NCBI RefSeq assembly: GCF_001653235.2
Contig: NC_035792.1
Span: forward strand, 3,534,001 to 3,598,000
Source of the DNA: Pochonia chlamydosporia 170
Taxonomy: Eukaryota > Ascomycota > Sordariomycetes > Hypocreales > Clavicipitaceae
Length of the DNA stretch: 64,000 nt
Direction of reading: 5' to 3'
The notes beneath the pieces are model-generated. The model did no database searches and was not told the DNA's origin. It was given only the letters and a program-made list of their open reading frames with translations. Within the stretch, counting starts at the first letter, position 1. Every line of letters starts with the position of its first letter. Positions 12,901 to 23,541 of the stretch are shown here, piece after piece. Made by a program: the position numbers and the translations under genes.

Positions 12901-15900
12901 TATTCTATATACTTCCTATCCTTTTCTAATCTCTCTTTAGCTTTCTCCTACTTCTTTGTCTTCTATTAGGGATCTCCTTTAGGCATTAATCTATTAGATA
13001 GGATATTATCTCTTAGGTAGACCTTTTATGCTTTCCTTTTATATAAGGTATTTACCTATAGATTAATTAGTTTCTTGTCTATTTTGCTTATTTTCTAAGC
13101 AGCCTAAAGCTCCCTATATGCCTCTTCTAGTTAGTTTAATAAGTCTTAATAGAGGGTTATAACTAATAGTTAAAGGGTAGCACTTATTTCTTTTTTGTTA
13201 AGGGGAATAGCTATATCCCCTAGCTCTAGGGTCTATCTAGACTCTTTAGTTTTAGTTAAGTTAGTAGGGGCCTTCTTACCCCTCTATTCCCTATTAGCTT
13301 TTCTCTTTTTAGCTAACCCCTTTATTTCTTACAGATAATCTATATTCTAATTAATTTTAATAGGATTTACTTTAATAGCATAGTCTTCCTTTATTTCTAG
13401 AATTTCCTATTAGATTAAGCTAGCTACTCTAAAGATTATTATAACTTAATTAAAATAATATTATACTAGTAGTTCTCTATCCCCTTAGCTATAATTAAGT
13501 AATACCTAGGCTATCTAAATAAAAGGTATCCCTAGAATTAATAGAATATACATACTATTAGGGGCCATATAGAATCAGATTAGGGTCTAGGCATTTCCTA
13601 GATATAGCTAGGTTTATACCTTCCTATACATCTTAATAGCTTAATTTATATATAAAGTGGTTTTTATAGCAATAGTTATTAGGTAGATTTTTAGATTTGC
13701 CTTTACTATAAACCCTCTAGAAATAATATTCCCTTAAGAGCTACTATTAATAAGAGCTAACATAAGGGGCCTATTATCCTTTCCTAGTCTCACTTAGAGG
13801 TACAGTAAATCTTAAGTATAATCTAGGATTACTTATAGTCATAGGATTATATTCATAAGTATAGTATGCTAGTAATTAAATAGTTTCCCTACTTTTCCTA
13901 ACCTCTCCTGCAAATATGCCTATAGTTCTAGATTACAACCTTAAGAAGGTTATAGTTATATCTAAATTGCATCTTTATAACTACTACTCTCTTCTTTAAT
14001 AAAGGCTTTTAGCGTTATAACCGCAGTTAATATAGTATTTATTTAATCTATTTTAATACTATTCCTAGGTTTTATTTCTAGTTCTTTATTATAGAGGGTT
14101 TTTAACTTCCTATTATGCTAATAGACTTCTTTAATCCCTTATACTCTTACGTTATATTTATTGCTAATTAACTTAGCTAGGTCTAGTAACATCCTATAAA
14201 GGTCCCTAAGAGGCACCCTAATCTTCTTCTAGAATACTTCTTTATATAACTAATTTATAATTCTTTAAAGTAGTTAAGTTATGTCTAATTTAGGGGTTTT
14301 TTAGCTACCTAGCATGCAGTTTGCGCTTAGACCTACTTGTGTTAGATCTCTACCTTTCCTATTATTATTATTGCTTTTATTATCTTTAATCTAAGCTCTC
14401 TTCTTTACATTTATGTTTATTAAAGAGAGGGTTTAGCTGCTATTTTTGCCTTAAATAGAGCTTTTAAAAGGTACTCTTTTAAGCATTATAACTAATATAG
14501 TTATAGATATCTCTAAACTCGCAATATTATTAGGATAGCTTCTACTAGGTTGCTACTTATACTAATTTATCTAACTTAGAACTTAGTTAAAAATCTCTCT
14601 TTTAGATTAGGTTTAATCCTAATTATAATTAGAAGCTACTCTAAAGCAATACACTTAATCTAGAAGCTTATAGGCATAAGCTTTATTAAATAGCTTTACC
14701 TAGTAGACATAAAGCTATCTAAGATAGCTATTAATACCTATATACTGCCTAACTAGTATTAGTAGTATAAGATATTCCCTTATTATGCGTCTAATAGCTA
14801 ATACTTAAGTATAGCTATTATACGTTATAAATCCTAGCAAATAGTTATATTTATAAATATTATAACTATTAGGGAAATAACCTAGGTTATTATAGTAGTA
14901 GCATCTTATTATGCGCTTCCTAAATCCTATAGTATTTACAGTAAAGTTATTTTTATTCTAGAACTTATTTAATCTTAATAATTTAGTTAAATTAGTACTA
15001 TTCTAGTTATCTTCTTACTATCTTAACTATTATTGCTTTAGTATCTAGGGGGTATCTTACTGTCTTTATATAAGTTTCTCTAATAAATCTTCCTATTACT
15101 TATCCTATCTTGCTAGCATAATCTTTATGTCTTAGAGATATTTTATAATATTATCTATTTAATCTGCCTGCTACCTAATAGTTACTAAAGTTTTAGCTAG
15201 TTATTACTAGTTAGTTCCTATTTAGGAGGTTTATGCCTACTCTTAATCTAAGCGTATAGCTCCTTTCTAGACTAAACTATTTTCTATATTTAGAAATATT
15301 ACCTATTCTGTTTTAGCAGCTAGCACTCTAAATCTTATTTAATCTTAGGTTACTTAGCATTATTCTAGCACAATTAGGTTCCTATTCTTAAGTTTAAGCC
15401 TTAATTATATATATTTTATAACTTTATCCTATAAGATACTATATTCTTTACTAATAATATTGCTTTAAGAGTACCCTTTTCTATCTATAAAGCTGCTAAT
15501 AAGTTAAGTTAATAGCGCTTTATAGATAGCATTTAACTAGGAAATAGAGGTTTTCTAACTCTTAGTTTTAACTTTACTCTAGAGCATCCTATATTAGTGC
15601 ATCTATAGGTGGGTTTTAGCAATTAATCCTAGGTATTTTGCGTTAAGAGCTTCTAACTTATTAAGTATAGTTTCTATTTAATCCTAGTTAGTTGCATTAT
15701 ACTAGAGTAAGAGTTCTTTCTTAGCGCCCTTCTAGTTAAAGGTAGATATAAGTATTTTAACTTAAGAGCGTATATTTAGTATAATATCTCTCTTAAGCAT
15801 CTTTATCTATTTATCTTCTAGAATTACTAGCGCTTTTATCTTCCTTTTAAAGTCCTTTAGAAAGTTAGAAATATTTTCGCTATTAAATTCTTTTATAGCA

Positions 15901-16880
15901 ATTACATGCTAGATGCTAGCGATTATATTCTGCTTCCTAAGGACTTTCCTAAGAGCTTTCGCAAAAGTAACTATATTAATAACTGCTAGAGTGGATTCTA
16001 TTAAAGCTATTATAAGTTAGTTTACAGCTTTAGATAGGTTCCTACTATGCATTATAGCACAATTAAATAATCTGCGGCTTTTCCCTTACTTATTATCTAG
16101 GTCTGCTAGTATTACTTATTAACTAAGGCTAGCACTCTTATTAACAAGTTACAATTAATAGGAAGGTATTGCCAAATAGTTATAATAAAATTTCTTAACT
16201 TACTTATTAAATAAGGTATTATCTTTTTGCCCTTTCTTAAGAAGGTCTTAGGTTTTATTTAGTAGATCTTCCTTTTAAGGGTATTTAACTCTTATTACTA
16301 TATTAGTATAATTCCCTTTATAGGTCTTTTTATACTTCTTTATTATGGTTATCTAGTAGGGTTAATACCCTTTTTTGCTTTTACTTGCGTTATCTTCTAT
16401 ATATATTATCATATAAACGCTATGCCTAAGTACTACTAGGGTTATAATCTAGCAGTTAGTAATAAGCTATATAAGCCTAGTAATTAAAGCAATAAGCATA
16501 AAATTAGCTATTTCTTATCTAATTAAATAGTCTAGACTATTCTTAATAGTTTTTCTTATTGCATTTCTATTAAGTAGCTTTAATGTAACTAATTTCCTCT
16601 ATTAACTAGTATTAGCTTAATAGGTATTATTATCCTATTCCTAATCCTTATTATTAGCTAAGCTATTACTAGCCTAATTAACGTTATTCTGCCTTATTTC
16701 CTTCTATTTCTTATTTCTTTTTCTTTATGTTTATTTATTTTATTGCTTATATCTATATATATAGTTATAGGATATAGTTTTTAGTTTTATTAAGTCTTAA
16801 CTCTTTTAGGCTTTCTTAGTCTCCTAGTTCTTAGTAGTAGCATAGAAGTGCCTCTAATTGCTAGGATTAAATAATTCTAA
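9940..16880 (-). pseudogene. Degenerate gag-pol of the nested Gypsy element
   Basis: Read on the - strand, recognisable parts are, in order: a basic gag start near 16750; a protease with NSGSQ in place of the expected DSGA-type site and an ILGIPF end (about 13790-13520); an RT with RNPFFLV and a later FLNNI in place of FLDDI (12207-12212); an RNase H core with NAS in place of DAS (about 11700); and the integrase C-terminal region near 10000. No chromodomain was recognised. Dozens of TAG/TAA codons interrupt the frame. The fold is that of a Ty3/Gypsy polyprotein, of a different lineage from the outer chromovirus. Confidence 0.8.
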
Positions 16881-16917
16881 TTAATTAGAGTATTTGCCTA
16901 GGCAAAACCACTATTTT

Positions 16918-17526
16918 TATTAGCCTAAAATAAATACACCTAAGAGCTTAGAGCGCTCTATAAAATACCATACTTACACGTAACTTATTAGCAATTTAGT
17001 CTAGATTATTACTTCCCTTTAGTTTAAGTAGTTAGAATCCTTCTAATTGCCTAGATTAAATAGTATTTAATCCTTAATTGCTTTAGTCTTCCTAGAAGAC
17101 TTCCCTAATATTATTTAGTAGTATGCCTCTATAAGGTATAGCACGTAGCAAAGGGAGGCGCTTTTAGGCTAGGTGGTTAAAAGTCTCCTGCTTGCTTAGA
17201 TTAAATAGTATTTAATCTTTAATTACTTTAGTCTTTCTAGAAGACCTTAGCAATATTATTTAGTAGTATGCCTCTATAAGGTATAACCTATAATAAAGGA
17301 AGATACTCTTAGTTAATAAGGGATTTAGTAAATAAGCATTAAATACATTAAGTAAATATCTCTAGTTAAGAAAATCGCAGTTAAGTCTATTAATTATTAT
17401 ATGGTCTAGCTAGAGGGAGTAGAACTTCCCTTTTATCTGTATAGTAGCTATAAGATTAAATGAAAATACTAAGTCCCTTTTTCCTATCCCTTGTTAAGCT
17501 ACTAGGTGTGAGCAATTCCGCCCACA
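16918..17526 (-). repeat. LTR of the nested element, right copy (5' LTR in element orientation)
   Basis: This is a 609-bp direct repeat of 4998-5606. The outer end ...CCGCCCACA keeps the canonical CA, while the inner end is mutated from TG to TA. Confidence 0.9.
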
Positions 17527-20170
17527 TACTACTACCGCTCATCTTAGAACTTTACAACTAATTACACAAAGCTAAGTGGTTTACCACCCTTAATTTAAAA
17601 GAAGCATACAACCTTATATATATAAAAGAAGGAGAGAAATAGAAGACTGCATTTAGAACTAGAAGGGGACACTTTAAGTACCTTATTATGCCCTTTAGAC
17701 TTACTAATACACTAGTAACATTTTAGACTATAATTAATAATATTCTATAAGAGTACCTTAATAAGTTTATAGTAGTCTACCTTAATAATATCCTTATCTT
17801 CTCTAAAGATCTTAAAGAACACTAATAATATATACATATAGTCCTAAAGAAACTATAAGAAGCTAAACTACTAGTTAAAGCCAAAAAATGCAAGTTTTAC
17901 TAAGAAATAGTCTAATTTCTTAGATACAAAATCTCTCCCAAACAAATTAAGATAGACCCAGACAAAATTAAAGCAGTAGAAGATTAGCCACAACTAACCT
18001 TAATTAAGAAAGTCTAAGCTTTTATTGGATTTATTAACTTTTATTAACGCTTTATTAGCAAGTTCAGAGGCATTACCACCCCTTTAACTAATTTAACCTA
18101 GAAAGACAAAGCATTCTAATAGACAGAAAAAGAGGAGGAAGCCTTTTAAGACATCAAAAGAAGGATCCTTATAGACCCCATCCTATAGCTAGCTAACCTA
18201 AAGAAACCATTCAAAGTTAAAACTAATACGTTAGATTACATATTAGGAGGATAACTAGGATAACAAGATAAACAAGAAAGACTACACCCTATAGCCTTCT
18301 ACTCTAAGAAGCTTAATAGACCTAAGCTAAACTATATAATACTAGATAAGGAACTAATAGCAATTATTAAAGCTTTTAAAGAATAGAAGCATTACCTAAG
18401 TAGAACCACTCATAAGGTTAAGGTCTATACTAACCATAAGAACCTCACTTCCTTTACTACCACCAAAGACTTAAACAAAAGACAGATCAGATAGTATAAA
18501 TTCCTCTCGGAATTTAATTTCAAAATTATCTATTAAAAAGGAACTAAGAATAGCAGAGTAGATACTCTAAGCCAAAGAGAAGACCTTAGGCCTAAAAAAC
18601 AGGTTCACTTAGCTAATATGCTTAGAGAAACTAAGAATAAAACACTTAAATTAGGATTTAAGAAAGCAGACGCCACGTGGAAGGTCAAACCTAACACCAC
18701 ATAGGAAACCCGCATCGCAAAAGAATTCCTTAACAACCCACTTATAGTAAATAATAGAAGGGAACTTCGCGAAAAGGGCTCCTTAAAAGAAAACTAGTAC
18801 CACAGATAACTCTATATTCTAGCAAAACTACAACAAGAACTAGTTAAAGAAATCCACAAATACCTATTATATAGACACTAGGGGGTATATAAAACACTTA
18901 CCAGATTAAGACAAACTTATAATTTTCCTAAATCAAGGAAAACAGTACAAGAGATAGTCTAAAACTGCAATATATATAATAAAGCTAAAGCAGCTTAATA
19001 TACACTATATAGGAAACTATAGCCAATCTTACTACCAGAACAAGCATGGGAAGTTATTGCCATAGACTAGATTATTAAGCTACTAGAGTCTAAGAAACCA
19101 ATAATAAATATTATTTATAACAGCATTCTAGTTATCACGGACAAACTCACCAAATATGCTTACTTCCTCCCGTACAAGAAAGCAAGCACTACTATAGATC
19201 TCACATACACCTTCATAAGAACAGTTGTAAGCTAGCATAGCTTACCAAGGGAAATTATTTTAGACTAAGATAAAGTCTTAACCTTAAAGTTTTAGAAAAG
19301 CCTAATAGAATAGCTAGGACTAAAATATAAGCTATTAATAGCATTCTATTCTTAGACTAATAGACAAACAGAAAGATTAAATTAGACACTTAAATAATAC
19401 CTCTAAAGTTTTATAAACTTTAAATAGGATAATTAGGTCTAACTATTACTAATAGCATAATAGGCATATAATAGTTCTAATAATAAATCTATAGGATTAT
19501 TACCTTTTAAAGCAAATTATAGATTTAACCTAATAATTATTACACTAAATAATAGTACAATTAATACGCCTAAGGCAACTACCTTAGTAGAAAACTTAAC
19601 AGAATTACAAAAATATCTCTAAGAAGAATAGATATTTCTTTAGAATAGGATAAAATACTACGCTAATAAAATAAGATCGCTAGCGCTAATCCTAAAGGAG
19701 GGAGATAAAGTCTATCTTTTACAAAGAAACATTAAAAGCTAACAACTATCTAACAAACTAGATTAGAAGAAAATTAGACCATTTAAAATCACAAAGAAAC
19801 TATCAGACATTCATTACAAACTTAACATACTATTAAAATAACATCCAACATTTTATGTGTTATTACTAGAACCTACACTAGAAAACATTCCTGTGGACAA
19901 TAAGGTCCAAGGGATTAAGTCAGCTAATAGCAAATACAAAGTCAAACAAATACTTAGCGTACAGAAAGGCAAAAAGAAAAATAAGCTTAAATATCTCGTC
20001 AAATAGAAAGGCTATAATTATACGGAAAATACATAGGAACCTAAAGCACACTTTAAAAATTCCTAGTAGTTACTAGATTAGTACTACTAGTAGGGAACAA
20101 AGAAGAGTCACCCAGAATAGCTTCCCAGTCTAGCATATTAAGAGCACCTTAGGACTACACGTCAGATATA
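17527..20170 (+). pseudogene. Outer element: C-terminal RT, RNase H, integrase and chromodomain
   Basis: The reading resumes after the nested insertion. The RT palm reads YLNNI at 17778-17792, where active enzymes have YLDDI; both catalytic Asp codons are now AAT. RNase H spans about 18214-18590. Integrase follows with a His-rich N-terminal zinc region near 18850, a catalytic core with an ITDK Asp near 19135 and a TNRQTER Glu near 19365. A chromodomain at 19936-20062 shows YLVK-KGY and ENT-EP, with Trp codons turned to TAG. The chromodomain classes the element as a chromovirus, a group that targets heterochromatin. All is disabled by RIP. Confidence 0.88.
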
Positions 20171-20537
20171 ACTTCTAACTCCCAGCTCTTATCCTCTTCT
20201 AAACCCTAAATACCACGCTAAAACAATTTATCACCATGATCTTTTAACGCGCGCTTTTGTTTGTAGATCTAAGCAAGACAGGCCATAGCTTTCTCTAAAG
20301 CCTCTTCAGCTTCTCGCTCCTTAGCCGCAATCTTTTTCTGCTCTCGCATATTTTTAGACACTAATATAAAATAAGAAAACAACAAAAAAAACAAGTCACC
20401 TAAGGAAAACACTCACAAAATAACGCTATACTAGTACCATCATAAGGACAAGCCGCAGCAATACAACTAGCACAATAAGAAGATTGGTTAGAAACCTTAC
20501 AAGGTATTAACAGTTAGAAACACCGCAAGCAAGGCAT
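20053..20537 (-). pseudogene. Antisense ORF in the outer element: Zn2Cys6-like cluster plus coiled coil, with one intron
   Basis: On the strand opposite to pol, an ATG at 20537 opens a 142-codon reading frame made of exon 20537-20417, a 56-bp intron 20416-20361 (GTGAGT donor, TTATATTAG acceptor) and exon 20360-20053. Exon 1 starts MPCLRC, and its cysteines fall at residues 3, 6, 13, 22, 25 and 30, giving C-x2-C-x6-C-x8-C-x2-C-x4-C, close to the fungal Zn2Cys6 pattern. Exon 2 opens with an Ala/Glu/Lys heptad-rich helix (MREQKKIAAKEREAEEALEK) and a basic stretch. Six in-frame stops are all TAG or TAA explicable by RIP of Gln/Trp codons. The 3' end overlaps the sense chromodomain. Function unknown; DNA binding is inference. 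Confidence 0.6.
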
Positions 20538-20726
20538 AGTTTTAGCACCCAAGTTAGAAACGTATAAAGCAAGTAGGAAACATTCGTTAACTTTTTAAGA
20601 ACAAGGTTTAGCTATTTAACCGGACATAATGTTAGCATAATTAAGGCAGGAAGATAACAAGGAGAAGTAGCACAAACCAGCCAAAGGGGATACATAACCG
20701 TATTTAAAGGCCTTAAGGACAAGACT

Positions 20727-20739
20727 AAAGGAGGGAAGG
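20727..20739 (+). other. Polypurine tract of the outer element
   Basis: The purine run AAAGGAGGGAAGG ends five bases before the 3' LTR starts at 20745, the expected place for the plus-strand primer of reverse transcription. Confidence 0.6.
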
Positions 20740-20744
20740 CATTA

Positions 20745-21194
20745 TATTACAAACCAACTATAACTCTAAGAGACTAGGAGCTACAGCTATAAGGCAGCCC
20801 AGTAGGGGCAAACAGCAAGGCGCTTAAGAAACTATCAGCAGAAGCATCACGTGACTTATCACATAATAGATAGGAGCGCTAGGATTACTAAGGTGATCTA
20901 AGTGAGTTAGAATAATAGGAGCAATAAATGCTCTAGGGCGCTCTAAGGGATTAATAAAGAGATAGAATAAATATATATAGGATAGTTATTATTAAGATAG
21001 CTAGTTAGTCTAGATCTTTAGTAATTAATCTAAGCATTTAATTTACAATTAATTAGGATAACTCCTAATAATCTAAGCTCTCTATTTAATAGTCTATAAA
21101 GGTCTTATTTACTTATAACCTAAGTTACCTACCCTAAGCAATAGAATAACTGTTAATTGCCTTACTTAACCTTGTTAATAAGCCGATCGTTACA
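20745..21194 (+). repeat. 3' LTR of the outer element (450 bp)
   Basis: It matches 1737-2186 over the full 450 bp. The first bases are TATTAC against TGTTAC in the 5' copy, a RIP-type TG to TA change, and the end GTTACA is canonical. Confidence 0.9.
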
Positions 21195-21199
21195 CCATG
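21195..21199. repeat. Right target-site duplication CCATG of the outer retrotransposon
   Basis: It is identical to 1732-1736 and directly abuts the LTR end, which fixes the insertion boundary to the base. Confidence 0.9.
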
Positions 21200-21329
21200 T
21201 CTAACCTCCAACAGGGTATAATCAACAAGTGACATCATCGGTTCGACATCCCTCCAACACCAACAAAACCACAACCATTTTTGCATTTTCCTCATCATAA
21301 ACAAACAACAATTCACATCATCAGACAAA

Positions 21330-21725
21330 ATGTCTCTACGAATCACCAAATTCCTACCCATCCTCCCCCGCCGCGGCATCCACATCTCCCCGCGTCTATC
21401 CAAAAACCCGCAAGACGACACGGGCAAGATCTTTGGCGGCGGCGTAGGAACCAAGGGCCGCACGGCGGGGGGCGAGGCCCTCAATGCGACGGCGGAGGGG
21501 GCACCGCCGAAGCCGAAGGTGTTTAATTTTAGTACGACCGGGGCGCCGGGCGAGGAGCAGGGCTTGACCGAGGAGCAGAAGAGGGAGGTGGAGGAGCATA
21601 ATCGGGAGTTTGAGAGGACTCATGAGGGGGAGCTGCAGGAGGAGGGGAGGGAGAATAAGGTGCATTCGAAGTTTTGGAATGGGAAGGGGAATGGGAAGAA
21701 GGAGGAGGGGCAGAAGGCGAGTTAG
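21330..21725 (+). CDS. Small protein with mitochondrial-type presequence (hypothetical)
   Basis: This single-exon ORF encodes 131 aa. The N-terminus is basic and amphipathic (Arg4, Lys7, Arg14, Arg15) and ends RRGIHIS, resembling a mitochondrial targeting sequence with a cleavage site. The middle is Gly-rich (GKIFGGGVGTKGR). The C-terminal half is Glu/Lys-rich and probably helical. No enzyme motif is visible and no named family is recognised. The start codon follows an AAA context (ACAAAATG) and is the first Met in frame. It lies only 135 bp from the right end of the retrotransposon, so its promoter must be very short, lie within the LTR, or have been displaced by the insertion. SVP26 converges on it from the other side. 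Confidence 0.75.
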   Translation: MSLRITKFLPILPRRGIHISPRLSKNPQDDTGKIFGGGVGTKGRTAGGEALNATAEGAPPKPKVFNFSTTGAPGEEQGLTEEQKREVEEHNREFERTHEGELQEEGRENKVHSKFWNGKGNGKKEEGQKAS

Positions 21726-22190
21726 TGGTTTGGGTTGGGGAATTGTATTATTTGAGTACTTTGTTCGTTATACATTAGTTTGATTTGAGCTATTGGGTTT
21801 CTAGCGTTCCTGGTTCGATATGTATGTGGTGGTGGTGATATGATGGTTGCTCCAAGTTATGCCGGTTTCGAAGGTATGGTTGGGATACTGTCCAACTATT
21901 TCTGGTCGCCCTGATGCTGGAGGACGAATATTGCCCAGTCGTCTGAGTCTGACCCGAATCCCATGACCGTATGCCCAGATGCCACCCTGCTTCCTCTCCA
22001 GTGTTGATCCAGTCTGGAAATGCAAATGCCAACCGACAGCTAGGTATATCCAGCGCACTCACGCACCATATAGCCACAGCTATTCGTGTGCAATCCAAGC
22101 GAACATTCCATCCGAGTACAGATGTACCGCACCATCACCGGAACATCACCCAGCTCGGCTCGTCTCTTATCCTCAACCATCCACCAACGC
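21726..22190. other. Convergent 3' intergenic region
   Basis: This stretch lies between the ends of two convergent genes and should hold both 3' UTRs. ORFs seen on either strand are short and of low quality. Nothing else was recognised. Confidence 0.6.
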
Positions 22191-22875
22191 TCATGGCCTC
22201 CCCATCCCATTCGACCCTGCAATCTCGCCAATCGCACCACGCACATAATCCACCAACGCCTTCACCATCCCCTGCGGCTTCGCCTTCCCATCCGCACCAC
22301 GCACCGGCTCCGTCCCCATCGTCGGCAACACATTATCCCCCGCAGACAAGCTCACAAACAGCGCAAACGGCACCAACCACACACACAGCCCAAAGTAGGA
22401 CGCAATCATAGAAAAACTCGGCACGTCAACCTGGTCGTAGTACGAGGATCGCTGGTACGCGCGTGTCTGGCCATCAGAAAAGTGTCGGAACCAGACATAG
22501 TGGTCGAGCAGGACGAGGACTTTTATCCAACATTAGCTTTACACAGGCATGTTTGTTAAGAGTGAACGTACCGCATGAGAGGAGGAAGAGCGGATCAGAT
22601 AGCTTTACAAAGGGGAACCGGCGCATATTGCCCAGGTACACCACGTGAGCAAAGACGCCGAGCAGCGTGGCACCAAAGGGAAACCCGTCTATCAGCCATA
22701 ATGCGAGCTGGACGCCTATGATGGTGTAGATGAGGCGCGTGAGGAGGCGTTTCGCGATGACGGTGTGCTCTTCGACCAGCTCGGAGAGGTAGTATAGTCC
22801 GGAGGCGATGGCGAGTGTGAGGAAGCAGAAGCCTACGACGGCGCCTGCGTAGCCGATCAGTGGTAGGATCCACAT
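22191..22875 (-). CDS. SVP26: SVP26/TEX261 family ER-Golgi cargo receptor
   Basis: Two exons, 22875-22572 and 22519-22191, are joined across a 52-bp intron (GTACGT donor, AAAG acceptor) to give 210 aa. The N-terminus MWILPLIGYAG and the block LTLAIASGLYYLSELVEEH, with VVYLGNMRRFP and KLSDPLF further on, are the signature of Svp26/Tex261, which this length also fits. About four to five hydrophobic segments are visible, two in the N-terminal third and one near ASYFGLCVWLVPFALFVS. In yeast the protein helps load type II Golgi membrane proteins, such as mannosyltransferases, into COPII vesicles. It shares a 666-bp divergent upstream region with BUD23. The splice junction is strongly supported because the exon 2 frame continues the family sequence. 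Confidence 0.92.
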
Positions 22876-23541
22876 TGTGTGAAGGGAAGGGTAATGAGTG
22901 ACGAGAAGTTGAAGAGGGGGTTTAAGTAAGTGGTTTGAAGTTGATTATGATGTCCGTGGGAGGAACATGATATGGGGAGAAAGTTGGTGGATGGAGTTTG
23001 GGTTTGGATGGCGTGGACTTTTGGCATGTGGGTTGAGGACACGTTCAGGGGTGTTTTCCAGGGCGGATGCCAGGTTATTGGAGTGTCTTTGCGAGGGTGA
23101 GAGTGAGTGCGGTGGCTGCACAAATTATGTTTGTTTACATAGCTGAAGTTAGAAACATTGAATTTAGCTGTTATATCACGGCATGACGTTTTATGGTTAA
23201 TCAGATAGGTCAATTGCTGCATTTCAAGAGCCAACATTGGACCTGGGTGTGAGCTCCAACATGATGATGCTGTTGTGGCGGTACCTGATATAGCTGCACC
23301 ACGCTGACAGCCAATGTGGCTAGTGCCGTCTACAACCCAGATCTGCCCCGCCACCACACATGCATCTTATCGATAATATTCCATCCACGAAAAAAATGTC
23401 GGCACTCCGTCTCCAACCACACGATCAAACATCGCAAGCCAAGTGGTGCTCCCACCACGCCCAATCCACTCCCAAATCCTCAATTCCACAACCACCACCA
23501 ACACCACACTCATACAAGAACAACCACCAACCTCGCCCATC
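22876..23541. other. Bidirectional promoter region SVP26 / BUD23
   Basis: The 666 bp separate two divergent start codons. The BUD23-proximal part is a C/A-rich, G-poor tract (about 23400-23540), typical of fungal 5' leaders. No further gene is seen. Confidence 0.6.

Larger units (their letters stand above)
4998..17526 (-). mobile_element. Nested Ty3/Gypsy LTR retrotransposon (about 12.5 kb) in the RT of the outer element
   Basis: Two 609-bp LTRs (4998-5606 and 16918-17526; TG...CA ends, some mutated to TA) flank about 11.3 kb. Gag-pol runs on the - strand: protease near 13520-13790, RT near 12150-12600, RNase H near 11650-11730 and the integrase C-terminus near 9950-10150. A further 4.3 kb (5607-9900) holds additional degenerate ORFs on the same strand. 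The flanks 4993-4997 (TACTT) and 17527-17531 (TACTA) match in four of five bases, an imperfect target duplication. The element is heavily RIP-mutated and inactive. It inserted after the outer element. Confidence 0.9.
1737..21194 (+). mobile_element. Outer Ty3/Gypsy chromovirus LTR retrotransposon, RIP-degraded, with a nested element
   Basis: The element is bounded by two 450-bp LTRs (TG...CA) and a perfect CCATG target duplication. Read on the + strand it carries gag with a zinc knuckle, protease, RT, RNase H, integrase and chromodomain in Gypsy order, so it is a chromovirus. Every reading frame is broken by many TAG and TAA codons at positions where Trp or Gln is expected. CpA and TpG are scarce and TpA is abundant, which is the RIP signature. 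A second LTR element (4998-17526) splits the RT. Without that insertion the element would be about 6.9 kb. No autonomous activity is possible in this copy. Confidence 0.93.

Noticed and set aside
1737..21194. Use of a non-standard genetic code (TAG/TAA as Gln or Trp codons)
   Set aside because: Stops fall at Gln and Trp positions, but Asp to Asn and Cys to Tyr changes occur as well, and CpA/TpG are depleted on both strands. Neighbouring genes use the standard code. RIP explains all of it.
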